Shown: positions 7,074 to 16,017 of the stretch, piece after piece
How the letters are laid out: each line of letters begins with the position of its first letter
Numbering within the stretch: the first letter of the stretch is position 1
Assembly: GCA_900754255.1 (NCBI GenBank)
Contig: CAAECI010000081.1
Span: forward strand, 1 to 43,023
Length of the DNA stretch: 43,023 nt
Direction of reading: 5' to 3'
Source of the DNA: an uncultured Succinivibrio sp.
Lineage (GTDB): Bacteria > Pseudomonadota > Gammaproteobacteria > Enterobacterales > Succinivibrionaceae
Notes under the pieces: generated by a model
The model's database searches: none
What the model saw: the letters and a program-made list of their open reading frames with translations, nothing else
Told to the model about the DNA's origin: nothing
Program-made: the position numbers and the translations under genes

Positions 7074-8603
7074 TTAAATATACTTAAAATTGATCTCTTT
7101 AATCTTTTCGGACCAAACCTTAGGACCTATATGGTGAATGCTGTTGCCCTCCGAATCAACGGCAACGGTAACCGGCATATCAACCACCTTATATTCGCGT
7201 ACCGCTTCCATACCCAGATCCTCAAAGGCCAATACCTTTGCAGCCTTGATGGCCTTGGAAACAAGATATGCGGCACCGCCGGTAGCCATGAGGTATACGG
7301 CCTTGTGCTTCTTAATGGAGGCGATGGCCTCAGGACCACGCTCAGACTTGCCGATCATGCCGTAAAGGCCGGTCTTGGAGAGCATAGTCTCAACGAATTT
7401 ATCCATACGGGTTGAGGTGGTGGGACCTGCAGGACCTACGACCTCATCACCTACGGCCGGCACGGGTCCTACGTAGTAAATGAACTTCTTGTGGAAATCA
7501 ACGCCGTCAGGCAGAGGCTTGCCCTCGTTGATAAGATCGCAAATGCGCTTGTGGGCGGCATCACGGCCGGTCAGAATGGTACCTGACAACAGCAAGGTCT
7601 CACCCATCTTCCAAGTAGCCATCTCTTCCTTGGTAAGGGTATCAAGATTGACACGCTTTACGGAGGCATCGGAGCCGCCGATCTCAATATCAGGATAGCT
7701 GTCGATTGAAGGGGGAACGAATTCGGCAGGACCGGATCCGTCCAAAACGAAATCGATGTGACGGGTTGCAGCACAGTTGGGGATGATGGTGGTGGCCTTG
7801 GATACGGCATGGCAAGGATAAGTCTTAACCTTGACGTCCAAAACGGTGGTAAGACCGCCCAGACCCTGAGCGCCTATACCCAAACGATTGATCTTGTCGT
7901 AAAGCTCGACGCGCAACTTCTCTTCTGCAGTTTCAGGTCCGCGGGCTATAAGCTCCTGAATGTCGATAGGATCGTTCAAGGCCTCTTTAGCTAAAATTGC
8001 AGACTTCTCGGGGGTACCGCCGATCCCGATGCCGAGGATGCCGGGAGGACACCAGCCTGCACCCATGTGCGGGATCTCAGAGAGAATGTAATCCACGACG
8101 GAATCGGAGGGATTAAGCATCTTCATATGGGTCTTGTTCTCGGAGCCGCCGCCCTTTGAGGCAATTGCAACCTCAACGGTATTACCGTGAACCATCTCGA
8201 TATGAACCACGGTAGGCGTATTATCCTTGGTGTTTATACGTTTGCCGATAGGATCCATCAGGATGGATTTACGTAAAGGATTGGTTTTTGAGCAATAGGC
8301 ACGACGGGTACCCTCATCCACCATTTCCTGAACGGTCATATCACCCTCGAAACGAACGTCCATACCTATCTTCACAAAGCAGGTAACGGCACCGGTGTCC
8401 TGACACAAAGGGCGATGACCGATTGCACACATCTTGGAATTTACCAAAATCTGCGCAATGGCGTTCTTCGCAGCCGGATTTTGCTCTATATCGTAAGCAT
8501 GTTTCATTGCCTTCAGGAAATCCTGAGGATGATAGTAAGAGATAAACTGGATAGCATCCTCGACGGACTGAATGAAATCCTTTGTCTTAATCAGAGTTGT
8601 CAT
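7074..8603 (-). CDS. fumA: fumarate hydratase, class I ([4Fe-4S])
   Basis: 509 residues from the ATG at 8603, chosen over an in-frame start 12 codons upstream because AGGAAG lies six bases before it. It interconverts fumarate and malate in the cytoplasm. The N-terminal catalytic domain includes CQDTGA (C67), GGGSENKT (151-158), GWCPPGILGIGIGGTPEKS (C185) and IPNCAATRH (C277); these three cysteines keep the spacing of the cluster ligands of E. coli FumA. The C-terminal swivelling domain has GPVPAVGDEVVGPAGPTTSTRMD and the MIGKSERG loop. Class I fumarases are oxygen-labile, consistent with an anaerobe running the reductive branch toward succinate. It is a single gene with its own terminator. 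Confidence 0.93.
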   Translation of the reverse strand: MTTLIKTKDFIQSVEDAIQFISYYHPQDFLKAMKHAYDIEQNPAAKNAIAQILVNSKMCAIGHRPLCQDTGAVTCFVKIGMDVRFEGDMTVQEMVDEGTRRAYCSKTNPLRKSILMDPIGKRINTKDNTPTVVHIEMVHGNTVEVAIASKGGGSENKTHMKMLNPSDSVVDYILSEIPHMGAGWCPPGILGIGIGGTPEKSAILAKEALNDPIDIQELIARGPETAEEKLRVELYDKINRLGIGAQGLGGLTTVLDVKVKTYPCHAVSKATTIIPNCAATRHIDFVLDGSGPAEFVPPSIDSYPDIEIGGSDASVKRVNLDTLTKEEMATWKMGETLLLSGTILTGRDAAHKRICDLINEGKPLPDGVDFHKKFIYYVGPVPAVGDEVVGPAGPTTSTRMDKFVETMLSKTGLYGMIGKSERGPEAIASIKKHKAVYLMATGGAAYLVSKAIKAAKVLAFEDLGMEAVREYKVVDMPVTVAVDSEGNSIHHIGPKVWSEKIKEINFKYI

Positions 8604-8957
8604 GTGTGTCTTCCTAACTTTGTTTTTGCAATGTGTCATTCGGGCAAACCGAACTTATTCATCGACTTCGCCTTGTTTGCAAGTATTTGTCCTGCAAGGC
8701 GCATGACTTATTTTATCATCAATCGCCGGTGAATTTTGCCGTGCGTCTTTGTATAAGTGATCAAAGAACACATGCATCTATTCCAAAAGACTACGATCCC
8801 CCGCCCTTTTTATTCCTTCCTGTCCTAAAAAATCCCCTGCTTGTACGGCCAATCTTTTGATTTTTTTTAAGAAAGTTTTTTATTAGTCTGCCTTTTAATA
8901 CTGGTACAATAAAGGTAATAATCCTTAAATTACTTAATTGATTACAGAACCGTTGCT
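8604..8957. promoter_or_regulatory. divergent intergenic region; extended -10 for the 8958 gene
   Basis: This stretch separates divergent fumarase and the membrane-anchored unknown. On the plus strand TGGTACAAT at 8902-8910 is an extended -10 (TGn plus TACAAT) with no good -35, 47 bases before the ATG at 8958. No clear FNR-type TTGATnnnnATCAA palindrome was found by eye. The fumarase promoter was not located. Confidence 0.5.
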
Positions 8958-9737
8958 ATGCTTATTACTTTGGCCGTGATATTCATCGTTTTGGCAACCT
9001 TCGCCTTAATTGTCGTGAATATGATCAGTGATTACACATCCAGGCGTGATCAGGATTACAGGACCATGGTCAATCACGCCAGAAACATTATTTCCGATAC
9101 CGAGGAGCTTTTGCTCAATCAGGCCCAGATCTCCATGTCCAAGGTGCTTTTGCTGGTATTGCACAACCGAATTCTACGTTGTCTTGAAAAGATGAGCGGC
9201 CTTCAAAGGGAAGGTATAAGCAATGCCAATGTCAAGGAGAGGCTCCTTAACGAGAAAAAAATCATTGCTGAAATAAAAAGCAGCTTTCATGACGAACTGG
9301 CCTTCAGACCGCCCGAAACCGACGGTCTGGCCTTAGCTCAGCTGCGTTGCATCAGACGCCTTCGCACCATACTGCACAATGAAATGAAAATAGGCACCAT
9401 TGTCAGTACCTCCGAGATTCAAGCCGAGGATCGCAGACTTTATCTGCTGGTATTAAAGGTAAATATCTCAAATCTCATCTCCAGGACTTTGGAGCTCAAA
9501 AGATTAAAACAGATTGGATCCTGTCGCGTGCTTGTACAAAAGGGACTTGACGTGATCAGAAAATCAAATATCAAGGACGAATGGATCAATGAAAAGGCCG
9601 ATCTTCTCATGCAACTTGAAAGCGGCCTCAACGAGGAAAAGCGCGACAAGCTGAAGGAGCTGGCCTTAGATGCAGGACGCCAGGCGGAGGCCAAAAAAGA
9701 TATGGATGAGCTCTTCGGCGATAAAAAGAAGTGGTGA
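8958..9737 (+). CDS. membrane-anchored conserved protein of unknown function
   Basis: 259 residues. A single hydrophobic segment (about residues 2-25, ITLAVIFIVLATFALIVV) should anchor it in the inner membrane. The rest is charged, mostly helical, and ends in a Lys/Asp-rich tail (KKDMDELFGDKKKW). The helical part (about 35-230) is rich in Leu, Arg, Lys and Glu and may form coiled coil. No catalytic motif is visible and no family was recognised. It stands alone and shares a bidirectional terminator with the convergent aroC gene. No clear ribosome binding site precedes the ATG, so the start is less certain. Confidence 0.7.
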   Translation: MLITLAVIFIVLATFALIVVNMISDYTSRRDQDYRTMVNHARNIISDTEELLLNQAQISMSKVLLLVLHNRILRCLEKMSGLQREGISNANVKERLLNEKKIIAEIKSSFHDELAFRPPETDGLALAQLRCIRRLRTILHNEMKIGTIVSTSEIQAEDRRLYLLVLKVNISNLISRTLELKRLKQIGSCRVLVQKGLDVIRKSNIKDEWINEKADLLMQLESGLNEEKRDKLKELALDAGRQAEAKKDMDELFGDKKKW

Positions 9738-9759
9738 TCGTAAATTTGGAACCGCAACG

Positions 9760-9793
9760 AAAAAACGGGCCTTTTGAACGCGCCCGTTTTTTT
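9760..9793. terminator. bidirectional intrinsic terminator between the 8958 gene and aroC
   Basis: An A-run plus CGGGC (9760-9770) pairs with GCCCG plus a T-run (9782-9793). The A/T flanks serve both directions, and it lies between the two convergent stops. Confidence 0.9.
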
Positions 9794-9798
9794 GTACC

Positions 9799-10890
9799 TC
9801 AGACCGGGATCACGAACTCGGCAGGCGGAACATTGCCGCATTGAGCCTTATGCATGAGTGCCGCATCAAGTAGGCACAAAGCCGTCATGGCCTCGGCTAT
9901 GGGAACGGCTCTGATGCCTACGCAGGGATCATGACGACCGCGGGTGACTATGCTTATTTCGTTACCGTGACGATCGACACTGCGTCCGGGAGTAGTAATG
10001 CTCGAGGTAGGCTTTAAGGCCAGACGGGCTATTATTTCTTGCCCAGATGAGATCCCGCCTAAAATACCGCCGGCATGATTGGAGAGAAAACCTGCGCTCG
10101 TGATCTCGTCACGGGCCTGCGTTCCGCGCATGGCTGCCATGTCAAAGCCGTCGCCAATTTCCACTCCCTTAACGGCATTTATGCCCATGAGTGCATAGGC
10201 CAGTACGGCATCAAGTCTGTCAAATACAGGATCTCCGAGGCCCGTGGGTACTCCTCGTGCTCTGATCTCAACCTCAGCGCCCACGGAATCCTGAGACTGC
10301 GCCAAATCCTTAAAGAGCTCGCGTAAGGCCGGAATAAGCGTCGGATCGGCAAAGTTGAATTCGTTTTCACGGGCCTTTACATAGTCTATACTCTGAGCTC
10401 TTATATTGCCGATGGCGGTAACACACCCTGCCACCTCAATTCCGAACATTTCGCACAAAACCTTTTTGGCAACCGCTCCCGCAGCCACCCGCATAGCGGT
10501 TTCACGAGCAGAAGCCCGTCCGCCGCCGCGATAATCGCGAATGCCGTATTTCATCAAATAGGTGTAATCAGCATGTCCCGGGCGAAATGAGTCCTTGATC
10601 TGCGAATAATCCCCCGAGCGTTGCGAGGTGTTCTCAATCACAAGTCCTATAGGAGTACCCGTGGTTTTTCCCTCGAATACCCCCGAAATGATCCTCACCT
10701 TATCAGGCTCGTTGCGCGGAGTTCCGTAACGGGTTGATCCCGGACGTCTTCTGTCCAAATCATATTGCAGATCCTGCTCACAAAGCTCGATTAAAGGAGG
10801 ACAGCCGTCTATGATGCAGGCCAAGGCTGCCCCGTGGCTCTCTCCGCAGGTGGTAACTGTAAACAGCTTCCCGAAGGTGTTGCCGGCCAT
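9799..10890 (-). CDS. aroC: chorismate synthase
   Basis: 363 residues, the length of E. coli AroC. It converts 5-enolpyruvylshikimate 3-phosphate to chorismate with reduced FMN, the last common step of aromatic amino acid synthesis. The signatures GESHGAALACIIDGCPP near the N terminus (residues about 13-29), RRRPGSTRYGTPRNE (47-61), FRPGHADYTYLMKYG and RGGGRASARETAMRVAAGA are all present and intact. A strong GGAGG lies upstream of the ATG. Its start overlaps the prmB stop by one base (TAATG), so prmB and aroC are coupled, an arrangement common in gammaproteobacteria. Confidence 0.97.
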   Translation of the reverse strand: MAGNTFGKLFTVTTCGESHGAALACIIDGCPPLIELCEQDLQYDLDRRRPGSTRYGTPRNEPDKVRIISGVFEGKTTGTPIGLVIENTSQRSGDYSQIKDSFRPGHADYTYLMKYGIRDYRGGGRASARETAMRVAAGAVAKKVLCEMFGIEVAGCVTAIGNIRAQSIDYVKARENEFNFADPTLIPALRELFKDLAQSQDSVGAEVEIRARGVPTGLGDPVFDRLDAVLAYALMGINAVKGVEIGDGFDMAAMRGTQARDEITSAGFLSNHAGGILGGISSGQEIIARLALKPTSSITTPGRSVDRHGNEISIVTRGRHDPCVGIRAVPIAEAMTALCLLDAALMHKAQCGNVPPAEFVIPV

Positions 10891-11900
10891 TATTGAGCCT
10901 CCGCTACCGATTTGGCAAAAACGTCGTGATAGGCCTCAAGCTGTTCCTTAGACAGCACGAAAACACCGGAACCGCCCTTTTTCAGATCAACAAAATGGAA
11001 AGGCACACTGGGGAAGGCATCGACCAGATGCTCCTCTGAATTTCCGACCTCCATAACCAAAATACCGTCATCATTTAAGAAGGCGGCGGCATCTGAGAGG
11101 ATCCTGCGCGCACAATCGAGACCGTCATTACCAGAACCCAACGCACGATCAGGCTCACAACGATACTCCTCGGGCATATTCTCCAGATCGTCTTTATCCA
11201 CATAAGGGGGATTGGCTACTATGAGATCATATTTATCTCCCTTGGGGAGGGCGTTGAAGAGATCGCTCTTTATAGGGGTTACCACATCCTCAAGCCCGTA
11301 ACCGCGAATATTAATTGCGGCCACCTCAAGTGCCTCATCGTCTATATCCACGGCATCCACATAGGCATCACCGTCAAAATGTAAGGCCATGGCTACGGCG
11401 ATGCAACCCGATCCCGTGCACATATCCAAGATACGTTGCGGCTCACGATCCAAGAAAGGATCAAAGCCGTTTTCAATAAGCTCGGCAATGGGAGAGCGCG
11501 GCACGATCACGCGGGAATCGACATAAAATTCGCGTCCGCAGAAAAATGCGCGATGGGTAAGATAAGGGGTAGGAATGCGCTCTATGATACGCATGCGGGC
11601 AATTTTGGCAATGAGCGTACGCTCTTCACGTGTAAGCCTTGAGGTAAGAGTGGAATCGTCACAGGGAGGTTGCAGATGCATCACGGCCTGCACTATTTCC
11701 AAGGCCTCATCCCAATAATTATCAGTACCGTGACCTACGTAGATCTCATGGCCGGCAAAGCATGACACAAGATAGCGGACTACATCCTGAACAGTTGAAA
11801 GCTCCTCTATTATGGCCGCCTCCATTTCGCGGGAGGTGGGAGGATCGTCAAGAAGCTTGTAAATGGATACTATATCGGGATTATCGGAAAGTTTAGACAT
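10890..11900 (-). CDS. prmB: ribosomal protein uL3 N5-glutamine methyltransferase
   Basis: 336 residues, slightly longer than E. coli PrmB (about 310). An N-terminal helical domain (1-110) is followed by an S-adenosylmethionine-dependent Rossmann methyltransferase: motif I DMCTGSGCIAVA at 159-170, an acidic loop VDIDDEAL, and the catalytic NPPY at 230-233 that positions the target glutamine side-chain amide. The PrmB/PrmC/HemK family methylates Gln in ribosomal protein L3 or release factors. Assignment to PrmB rather than PrmC rests on the N-terminal region and the downstream aroC gene. The ATG is preceded by AAGG. Confidence 0.92.
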   Translation of the reverse strand: MSKLSDNPDIVSIYKLLDDPPTSREMEAAIIEELSTVQDVVRYLVSCFAGHEIYVGHGTDNYWDEALEIVQAVMHLQPPCDDSTLTSRLTREERTLIAKIARMRIIERIPTPYLTHRAFFCGREFYVDSRVIVPRSPIAELIENGFDPFLDREPQRILDMCTGSGCIAVAMALHFDGDAYVDAVDIDDEALEVAAINIRGYGLEDVVTPIKSDLFNALPKGDKYDLIVANPPYVDKDDLENMPEEYRCEPDRALGSGNDGLDCARRILSDAAAFLNDDGILVMEVGNSEEHLVDAFPSVPFHFVDLKKGGSGVFVLSKEQLEAYHDVFAKSVAEAQ

Positions 11901-12879
11901 ATAACCTTAAAATAAAAAAACACCGAAAGCGTCGCATTATTTTTACCCTCGGAATTTCACCTAAAATGAATGTACCCAGGCAAACATAATGATCTTCGGA
12001 GCATTCCCGTTGTCGCTTAAATAAAAAGCGAGCTTCGGACCTTACGGGCTTTACGCCCTATGTTTGTAACAGATGCAGTATATCATTAATTGAGCAACTT
12101 CCTCCCCGCCAAGATTTTGAGGATTTTATGGGGCAAAAAAAATTTATACGCTCCACGATCAGGGAGAGAAATAACGCTCCCTTCAATTGCTACATTACCC
12201 TTATACAACGCTTTAAAAGCCTTAAATTGATTAGTCTCCCGCCCTGCCCCCAAGCTACGCAGGTGATCATAAAATAAAAAATACGTTAATAACGACAACT
12301 ATCTCTAGAAAATTCCTCTCAAAATTGCCTCTCCAAATTGCAAAATTACTTCTTCATGTTCTAAGTTCGAAACTTAAAACAATAAAAAAGAATAAATGAG
12401 AAATAAATGCCGTAAGAAATATGATACCCACATACATTCGTATTAATGCTTGTGGAACTACTATAATCGAACCCGCTATACAATGCTTTAAATCTCTTAA
12501 ATCTGCATATAGTTATTATTTTAAAAAAAAGAAATACTGAGTAATAAAAACACATCTTGAGCATGAATTTAAAGTTCTTTCGCATTCTCAATATAAAAAC
12601 AATAATAACCGAAATAGTTGTTACGGATTTAATTTTGAAGTTTTTTCTGAATTAATGGAAAAATTCAAAAAACAAATTAGAATAGAGAAAAGTAAGATTA
12701 TTAATAATTATTCCAATTCACAAAACGATGAGATCATATAACTCATTGCCGGCATTCAATTATTAATACTATCAACTAATAATCCGAGGGTACGGTTTTG
12801 CGTGCCTCGTATCATTTTCAAGCTTAAATTAACTCATATACGACCTATTTATTCGGACGTATTTTAGTAAGGAAAATTT
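11901..12879. other. AT-rich intergenic region with apparent coding relics
   Basis: Nearly 1 kb without an intact gene. On the plus strand, the frame from 12235 to 12741 is interrupted only by TGA at 12397-12399 and at 12538-12540, unusually few stops for such AT-rich DNA. The last part (12541-12738) is a 66-codon open stretch with no start codon at its head, including HEFKVLSHSQYKNNNN. A second open stretch in another frame ends ITLPSIATLPLYNALKALN at 12227, and a diverged copy at 12476-12502 reads LYNALNLLN. These look like remains of a lost coding region. Short minus-strand frames are also present but lack start signals. The part nearest the H-NS gene is probably its regulatory region. Confidence 0.4.
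12196..12502 (+). repeat. two diverged copies of a roughly 30-bp segment
   Basis: 12201-12227 and 12476-12502 share TATACAA(C/T)GCTTTAAA and then CTTAAAT. Translated in matching register they give LYNALKALN and LYNALNLLN. The copies are 275 bases apart, in different absolute frames. Confidence 0.4.
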
Positions 12880-13296
12880 ATGATCGATATAGATGATTTG
12901 GGCAAAATCAGAACCGTAAGATCTGCTTTTGTCGATGCCAGCGTTGGGCAATTAAATACTGCTATCGCCGTCTTAACAAGATTTCGTGATGAAATTTTGC
13001 AGGCCGAGGAGGAGAAAAACAAAATTGCGCTGCAACGTCTCGAGCACAAAAAAGAGATCTTAAAAAAGATGCGCGAGTACAATCTCACCTCTGCCGATTT
13101 AGTAGATACGAGCGACGTCGCACCAAGTACAGTCAACCGTCGCGGTCCCAGAGGTCCCGTCGAGCCTAAATATGAGTACCGCGATGAGAACGGAGAGCTT
13201 TGTACCTGGACTGGGCGCGGCAGAACCCCCGTTTCCTTTGTCAAGATGCTGGAAAAAACCGGCAAAAAGGCCGAGGACTTTCTTATCAAAAAATAA
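12880..13296 (+). CDS. hns: H-NS family nucleoid-associated protein
   Basis: 138 residues. An N-terminal helical, charged oligomerisation region (about 1-68) leads through a flexible linker to the C-terminal DNA-binding domain: KYEYRDENGELCTWTGRGRTP (key residues TWTGRGRTP at 109-117), then GKKAEDFLIKK. TGxGRTP is the H-NS/StpA minor-groove-binding loop. The linker carries an extra RRGPRGP (87-93) resembling an AT-hook, which could strengthen AT-rich DNA binding. H-NS proteins silence AT-rich and foreign genes and repress themselves; the AT-rich kilobase upstream suits that. TAAGGA lies upstream of the ATG. It could equally be a paralogue (StpA-like) rather than the main H-NS. Confidence 0.9.
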   Translation: MIDIDDLGKIRTVRSAFVDASVGQLNTAIAVLTRFRDEILQAEEEKNKIALQRLEHKKEILKKMREYNLTSADLVDTSDVAPSTVNRRGPRGPVEPKYEYRDENGELCTWTGRGRTPVSFVKMLEKTGKKAEDFLIKK

Positions 13297-13318
13297 GCCC
13301 TTTACGGCTTATATGGTC

Positions 13319-13344
13319 AAAACGGGGATCTTTATCCCCGTTTT
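13319..13344. terminator. bidirectional terminator between hns and pyrF
   Basis: AAAACGGGGAT and ATCCCCGTTTT form an 11-bp stem with a four-base loop, flanked by A and T runs, 23 bases after the H-NS stop and 9 before the pyrF stop. A smaller stem (ATAAGCC/GGCTTAT, 13293-13311) precedes it. Confidence 0.92.
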
Positions 13345-13352
13345 ATATTTCT

Positions 13353-14054
13353 CTAAAGAGCCTTGGATATTTCTTCGTTTATGATCTCAAGGGCTTTTAC
13401 GGGATCTTCTGCTTTGGTTACGGGACGACCTATTACCAGATAATCGGAGCCTGCCCTTACCGCCTCAGCAGGTGTCATGACACGCTTTTGATCATCTAAA
13501 TTGGCACTTTGCGGACGAATTCCGGGGGTTACACACAAAAAATCCCTACCGCATATTTCCTTGATCATGCTGACCTCGCGGGCGCTGGATACCACCCCGT
13601 CAAGACCGCTGTCACAGGCAAGACGTGCCAATCTCCTCACCTGTTCACAAGGCTCCAGATCAAGGCCTATGCCCGAAAGCTGCTTGCGATCCATTGAGGT
13701 CAGCACCGTCACGGCAATAAGCTTGGGGCGATGATCGTATTTTAAAAGGGTCTCCGCCGCCTTACGCATCATAAGCTCGCCGCCTGAGGCATGAACGTTC
13801 ACAAGCCAAACCCCCAACTTAGCCGCTGCCTCACAGGCCTTGGCTACGGTGTTGGGAATATCATGAAATTTTAAATCTAAAAAAATTCCAAAACCCTTAT
13901 CGCATAATTCTCTGACCAAGGAGGGACCGGCGGTGGTAAAAAGCTCGTTACCAATCTTAAGACGACAATCCGAGGGCGATACCTTGGAGGCAAAGGAAAG
14001 CGCCTCATCGGCGCTGTTATAATCAAGAGCTACGATAACTTTGGGATCAGTCAT
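13353..14054 (-). CDS. pyrF: orotidine 5'-phosphate decarboxylase
   Basis: 233 residues, the usual length. It converts OMP to UMP in the last step of de novo pyrimidine synthesis. The active-site set is visible: VALDY (D11), LKIGNELF (K33) and FLDLKFHDIPNTV (D60, K62, D65), the Asp-Lys-Asp array of the family, followed by the phosphate-binding TPGIRP region and a C-terminal VIGRPV. GGAG lies eight bases before the ATG. It is the last gene of lapA-lapB-pyrF, three bases after the lapB stop, as in E. coli and relatives. Confidence 0.97.
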   Translation of the reverse strand: MTDPKVIVALDYNSADEALSFASKVSPSDCRLKIGNELFTTAGPSLVRELCDKGFGIFLDLKFHDIPNTVAKACEAAAKLGVWLVNVHASGGELMMRKAAETLLKYDHRPKLIAVTVLTSMDRKQLSGIGLDLEPCEQVRRLARLACDSGLDGVVSSAREVSMIKEICGRDFLCVTPGIRPQSANLDDQKRVMTPAEAVRAGSDYLVIGRPVTKAEDPVKALEIINEEISKAL

Positions 14055-14057
14055 TGA

Positions 14058-15221
14058 TCAGTCTCCGTCAATACCGTTTTTAGTTTTCATTGTTTCCCAG
14101 CCTCTGCAGGAGGGACATTGCCAGAACATAACCGAGGATTCAAAGCCGCATTTGCGACAGGAGAACCGCGGGCTCTGCACTATCTGAGCATCTATAAGGC
14201 TCTTTAGCTGCATCAGGGCCTCGTTTTCCTGCGCATCCAAACAGTGACTGCGCAGTTCCATCAAGGCAGAAAAAAGCTTTAAATTGGGCTTATCATGCAA
14301 AAACTTAAGCAGCATGGCTTCAGCATCGTTCGTGCCCGAGCTTTGCTCCGTGCAACGAACCAGCTCGGCCATAGCCTGCGCAGAAGAGGTGCGGTGAACT
14401 AAATCCTCAAGTGCAAATCTGTAATCGGGATCGGCTTTATTGGCAAAGCAACGCTGCAAAAGCTCCAGGCAAAGCAAGGAACAAGAGGGATCAACTGCAT
14501 AAGCCTCCTTGATAAGCACAAGAGCCTCGCTGTTACGGGATCGACGCAACATGAGCTCGGCCGTTTCCAAGCGGGCGCGCACACAAGAGCCATCGCAGGA
14601 AAGAGCCTTTCTAAAGCAACTCTCAGCCTCGGCGACATCCCCCTTGTTAGCGGATCGTACCCCCAGCTCACACCAGTATTCGGCCATACGTCCTTTGATA
14701 AAGTCACCGATCTCTTCCTTATGCTCGTCGGCAACGGCCAAGGCCTGTTTGTAATCCCCCTCGCGCTCGTAAAGCTTAAGCAACAATTTTGCACTTTGCA
14801 CTCTTTGACGCGGAATGGTTACAAGCTGAGTAAGAAGCTCCTCAGCCTTGTTAAACACGCCTGCATTTAGGAAATCCTTAGCCAATTCCAAAAGCGCCAG
14901 CTCTCTTTCTATTTCATCGACCTCCCTATCCTCCACCATCTTTTCATGCAGAGCTATGGCACGATCGAATTCACCGCGCTGACGCAATAAATTTCCTAAG
15001 GCCAAACGAGTTTCAACGGTAGGATCGGAGGCATTAAGATAGGCGATAAAATTATCTACCGCCTTGTCCTGATCATTGGATAAAAGATATTCGACGCCCC
15101 TCAGATAGGTGGAGCTGTGACGGTTCTTGGAGCTTAGCTTTTTGGCCCGAAGCGAAGATCGCCCCATATAATAGCCGTATACTGCGGCCAGAGGCAAAAG
15201 AAGGAACAGCAACTCCAGCAT
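14058..15221 (-). CDS. lapB: lipopolysaccharide assembly protein B (TPR/rubredoxin-type)
   Basis: 387 residues, close to E. coli LapB (YciM, 389). One N-terminal transmembrane segment (LELLFLLLPLAAVYGYY) anchors a cytoplasmic array of TPR helices (about 35-330), then a rubredoxin-like zinc knuckle at the C terminus with C355, C358, C369 and C372. LapB works with FtsH and LapC to control LpxC turnover and so lipopolysaccharide synthesis. It follows lapA by six bases and is followed by pyrF. This is the conserved gammaproteobacterial order. Confidence 0.95.
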   Translation of the reverse strand: MLELLFLLLPLAAVYGYYMGRSSLRAKKLSSKNRHSSTYLRGVEYLLSNDQDKAVDNFIAYLNASDPTVETRLALGNLLRQRGEFDRAIALHEKMVEDREVDEIERELALLELAKDFLNAGVFNKAEELLTQLVTIPRQRVQSAKLLLKLYEREGDYKQALAVADEHKEEIGDFIKGRMAEYWCELGVRSANKGDVAEAESCFRKALSCDGSCVRARLETAELMLRRSRNSEALVLIKEAYAVDPSCSLLCLELLQRCFANKADPDYRFALEDLVHRTSSAQAMAELVRCTEQSSGTNDAEAMLLKFLHDKPNLKLFSALMELRSHCLDAQENEALMQLKSLIDAQIVQSPRFSCRKCGFESSVMFWQCPSCRGWETMKTKNGIDGD

Positions 15222-15227
15222 GTGAGA

Positions 15228-15518
15228 TCACTGCTCCGCGTGAGCTTCGGACTTGCTGCTTAATTCTTTTTCAAGGCGCCGTACCTGAGCTTTGGCAACA
15301 CGAGCCTGACGCCAATACTTAAAGCTCGCCCACAACGAAATGTATAAGCCCGCAATTAGTCCGAAGATCATACCTATGATCAGGACCGTACCGAGACTGA
15401 CTTCTTTTTTTACAAATAAAAAGTCAAAAGAGACGGAGGCATCGTTTGCAGCCCCCACGGCTAAACCGATCCCGAATAAGACGATCATGAACAGACCGTA
15501 AATCCATCTCTTAATCAT
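15228..15518 (-). CDS. lapA: lipopolysaccharide assembly protein A (DUF1049)
   Basis: 96 residues with two transmembrane segments (about 5-23 and 42-63) separated by the short loop NDASVSFDFLFVKKEVSLG, then a charged helical tail ending RRLEKELSSKSEAHAEQ. This is the LapA/YciS pattern. LapA is an inner membrane partner of LapB. AGGGA lies just upstream of the ATG. An extended -10 sits 47 bases before the start. Confidence 0.92.
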   Translation of the reverse strand: MIKRWIYGLFMIVLFGIGLAVGAANDASVSFDFLFVKKEVSLGTVLIIGMIFGLIAGLYISLWASFKYWRQARVAKAQVRRLEKELSSKSEAHAEQ

Positions 15519-15564
15519 TAAAGATCCCTGTTTTCTGCTTGAACCGACGTTTTTTATGCCGATA

Positions 15565-15573
15565 AGTATAGCA
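15565..15573 (-). promoter_or_regulatory. extended -10 promoter element for lapA-lapB-pyrF
   Basis: On the minus strand TGCTATACT (TGn plus TATACT) lies about 47 bases upstream of the lapA ATG. The -35 region is poor, as is common with extended -10 promoters. ATGCTATACTT is identical to the element upstream of uppP. Confidence 0.55.
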
Positions 15574-15714
15574 TTTGTCGTAGAAAAACGATAAACCTGA
15601 AGAAAAACCGTCTCTTTTAGAGCGTGGGTGCAGGCCCCTCCGCTTCCAAGCTCAAGCCCAAAAGCTTTTTTGCCGCACCTTTAAAAAATTAAATTACGGT
15701 TTCATCAGCCGCGC

Positions 15715-16017
15715 TTATTCATCTTTGTTTTCACGCAAATGATAATCGACACGCTCACGCAACTCGACTCCCGGCTTGAAATGAACGACACGACGACGGT
15801 TTAAGGACACCTGCTCACCGGTTTTGGGATTATGGGCAATACGGGGCTCACGAACACGGATTTCAAAAGATCCGAAGCCGCGGATCTCAATTCTTTCACC
15901 GCAGGAGAGCGTTTCGATCATGATCTCAAAGATCTCTCTGACCGCTGAATCAACACTCTTCGGATTATACTGATAATACTTATGAGACAGCATTTCAATC
16001 AGATCTGCTCGTGTCAT
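15715..16017 (-). CDS. ihfB: integration host factor beta subunit
   Basis: 100 residues from the ATG at 16017, chosen over longer in-frame starts because TAGGAG lies seven bases upstream and the family begins MTRADLIE. IhfB pairs with IhfA to bend DNA sharply at specific sites. The beta arm reads RGFGSFEIRVREPRIAHNPKTG (key residues RGFGSF at 46-51 and HNPKTG), including the proline that wedges into DNA, then VVHFKPGVELRERV. HU-like paralogues share much of this, but position between lapA and rpsA supports IhfB. E. coli IhfB has 94 residues; here the C terminus is slightly longer. Confidence 0.92.
   Translation of the reverse strand: MTRADLIEMLSHKYYQYNPKSVDSAVREIFEIMIETLSCGERIEIRGFGSFEIRVREPRIAHNPKTGEQVSLNRRRVVHFKPGVELRERVDYHLRENKDE

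Noticed and set aside
12086..12591. Two short minus-strand frames (70 and 76 codons) in the prmB-hns gap
   Set aside because: No ribosome binding site, low-complexity hydrophobic translations, and no family match recognised. Their shared FKALY segments come from the DNA repeat described for this gap.
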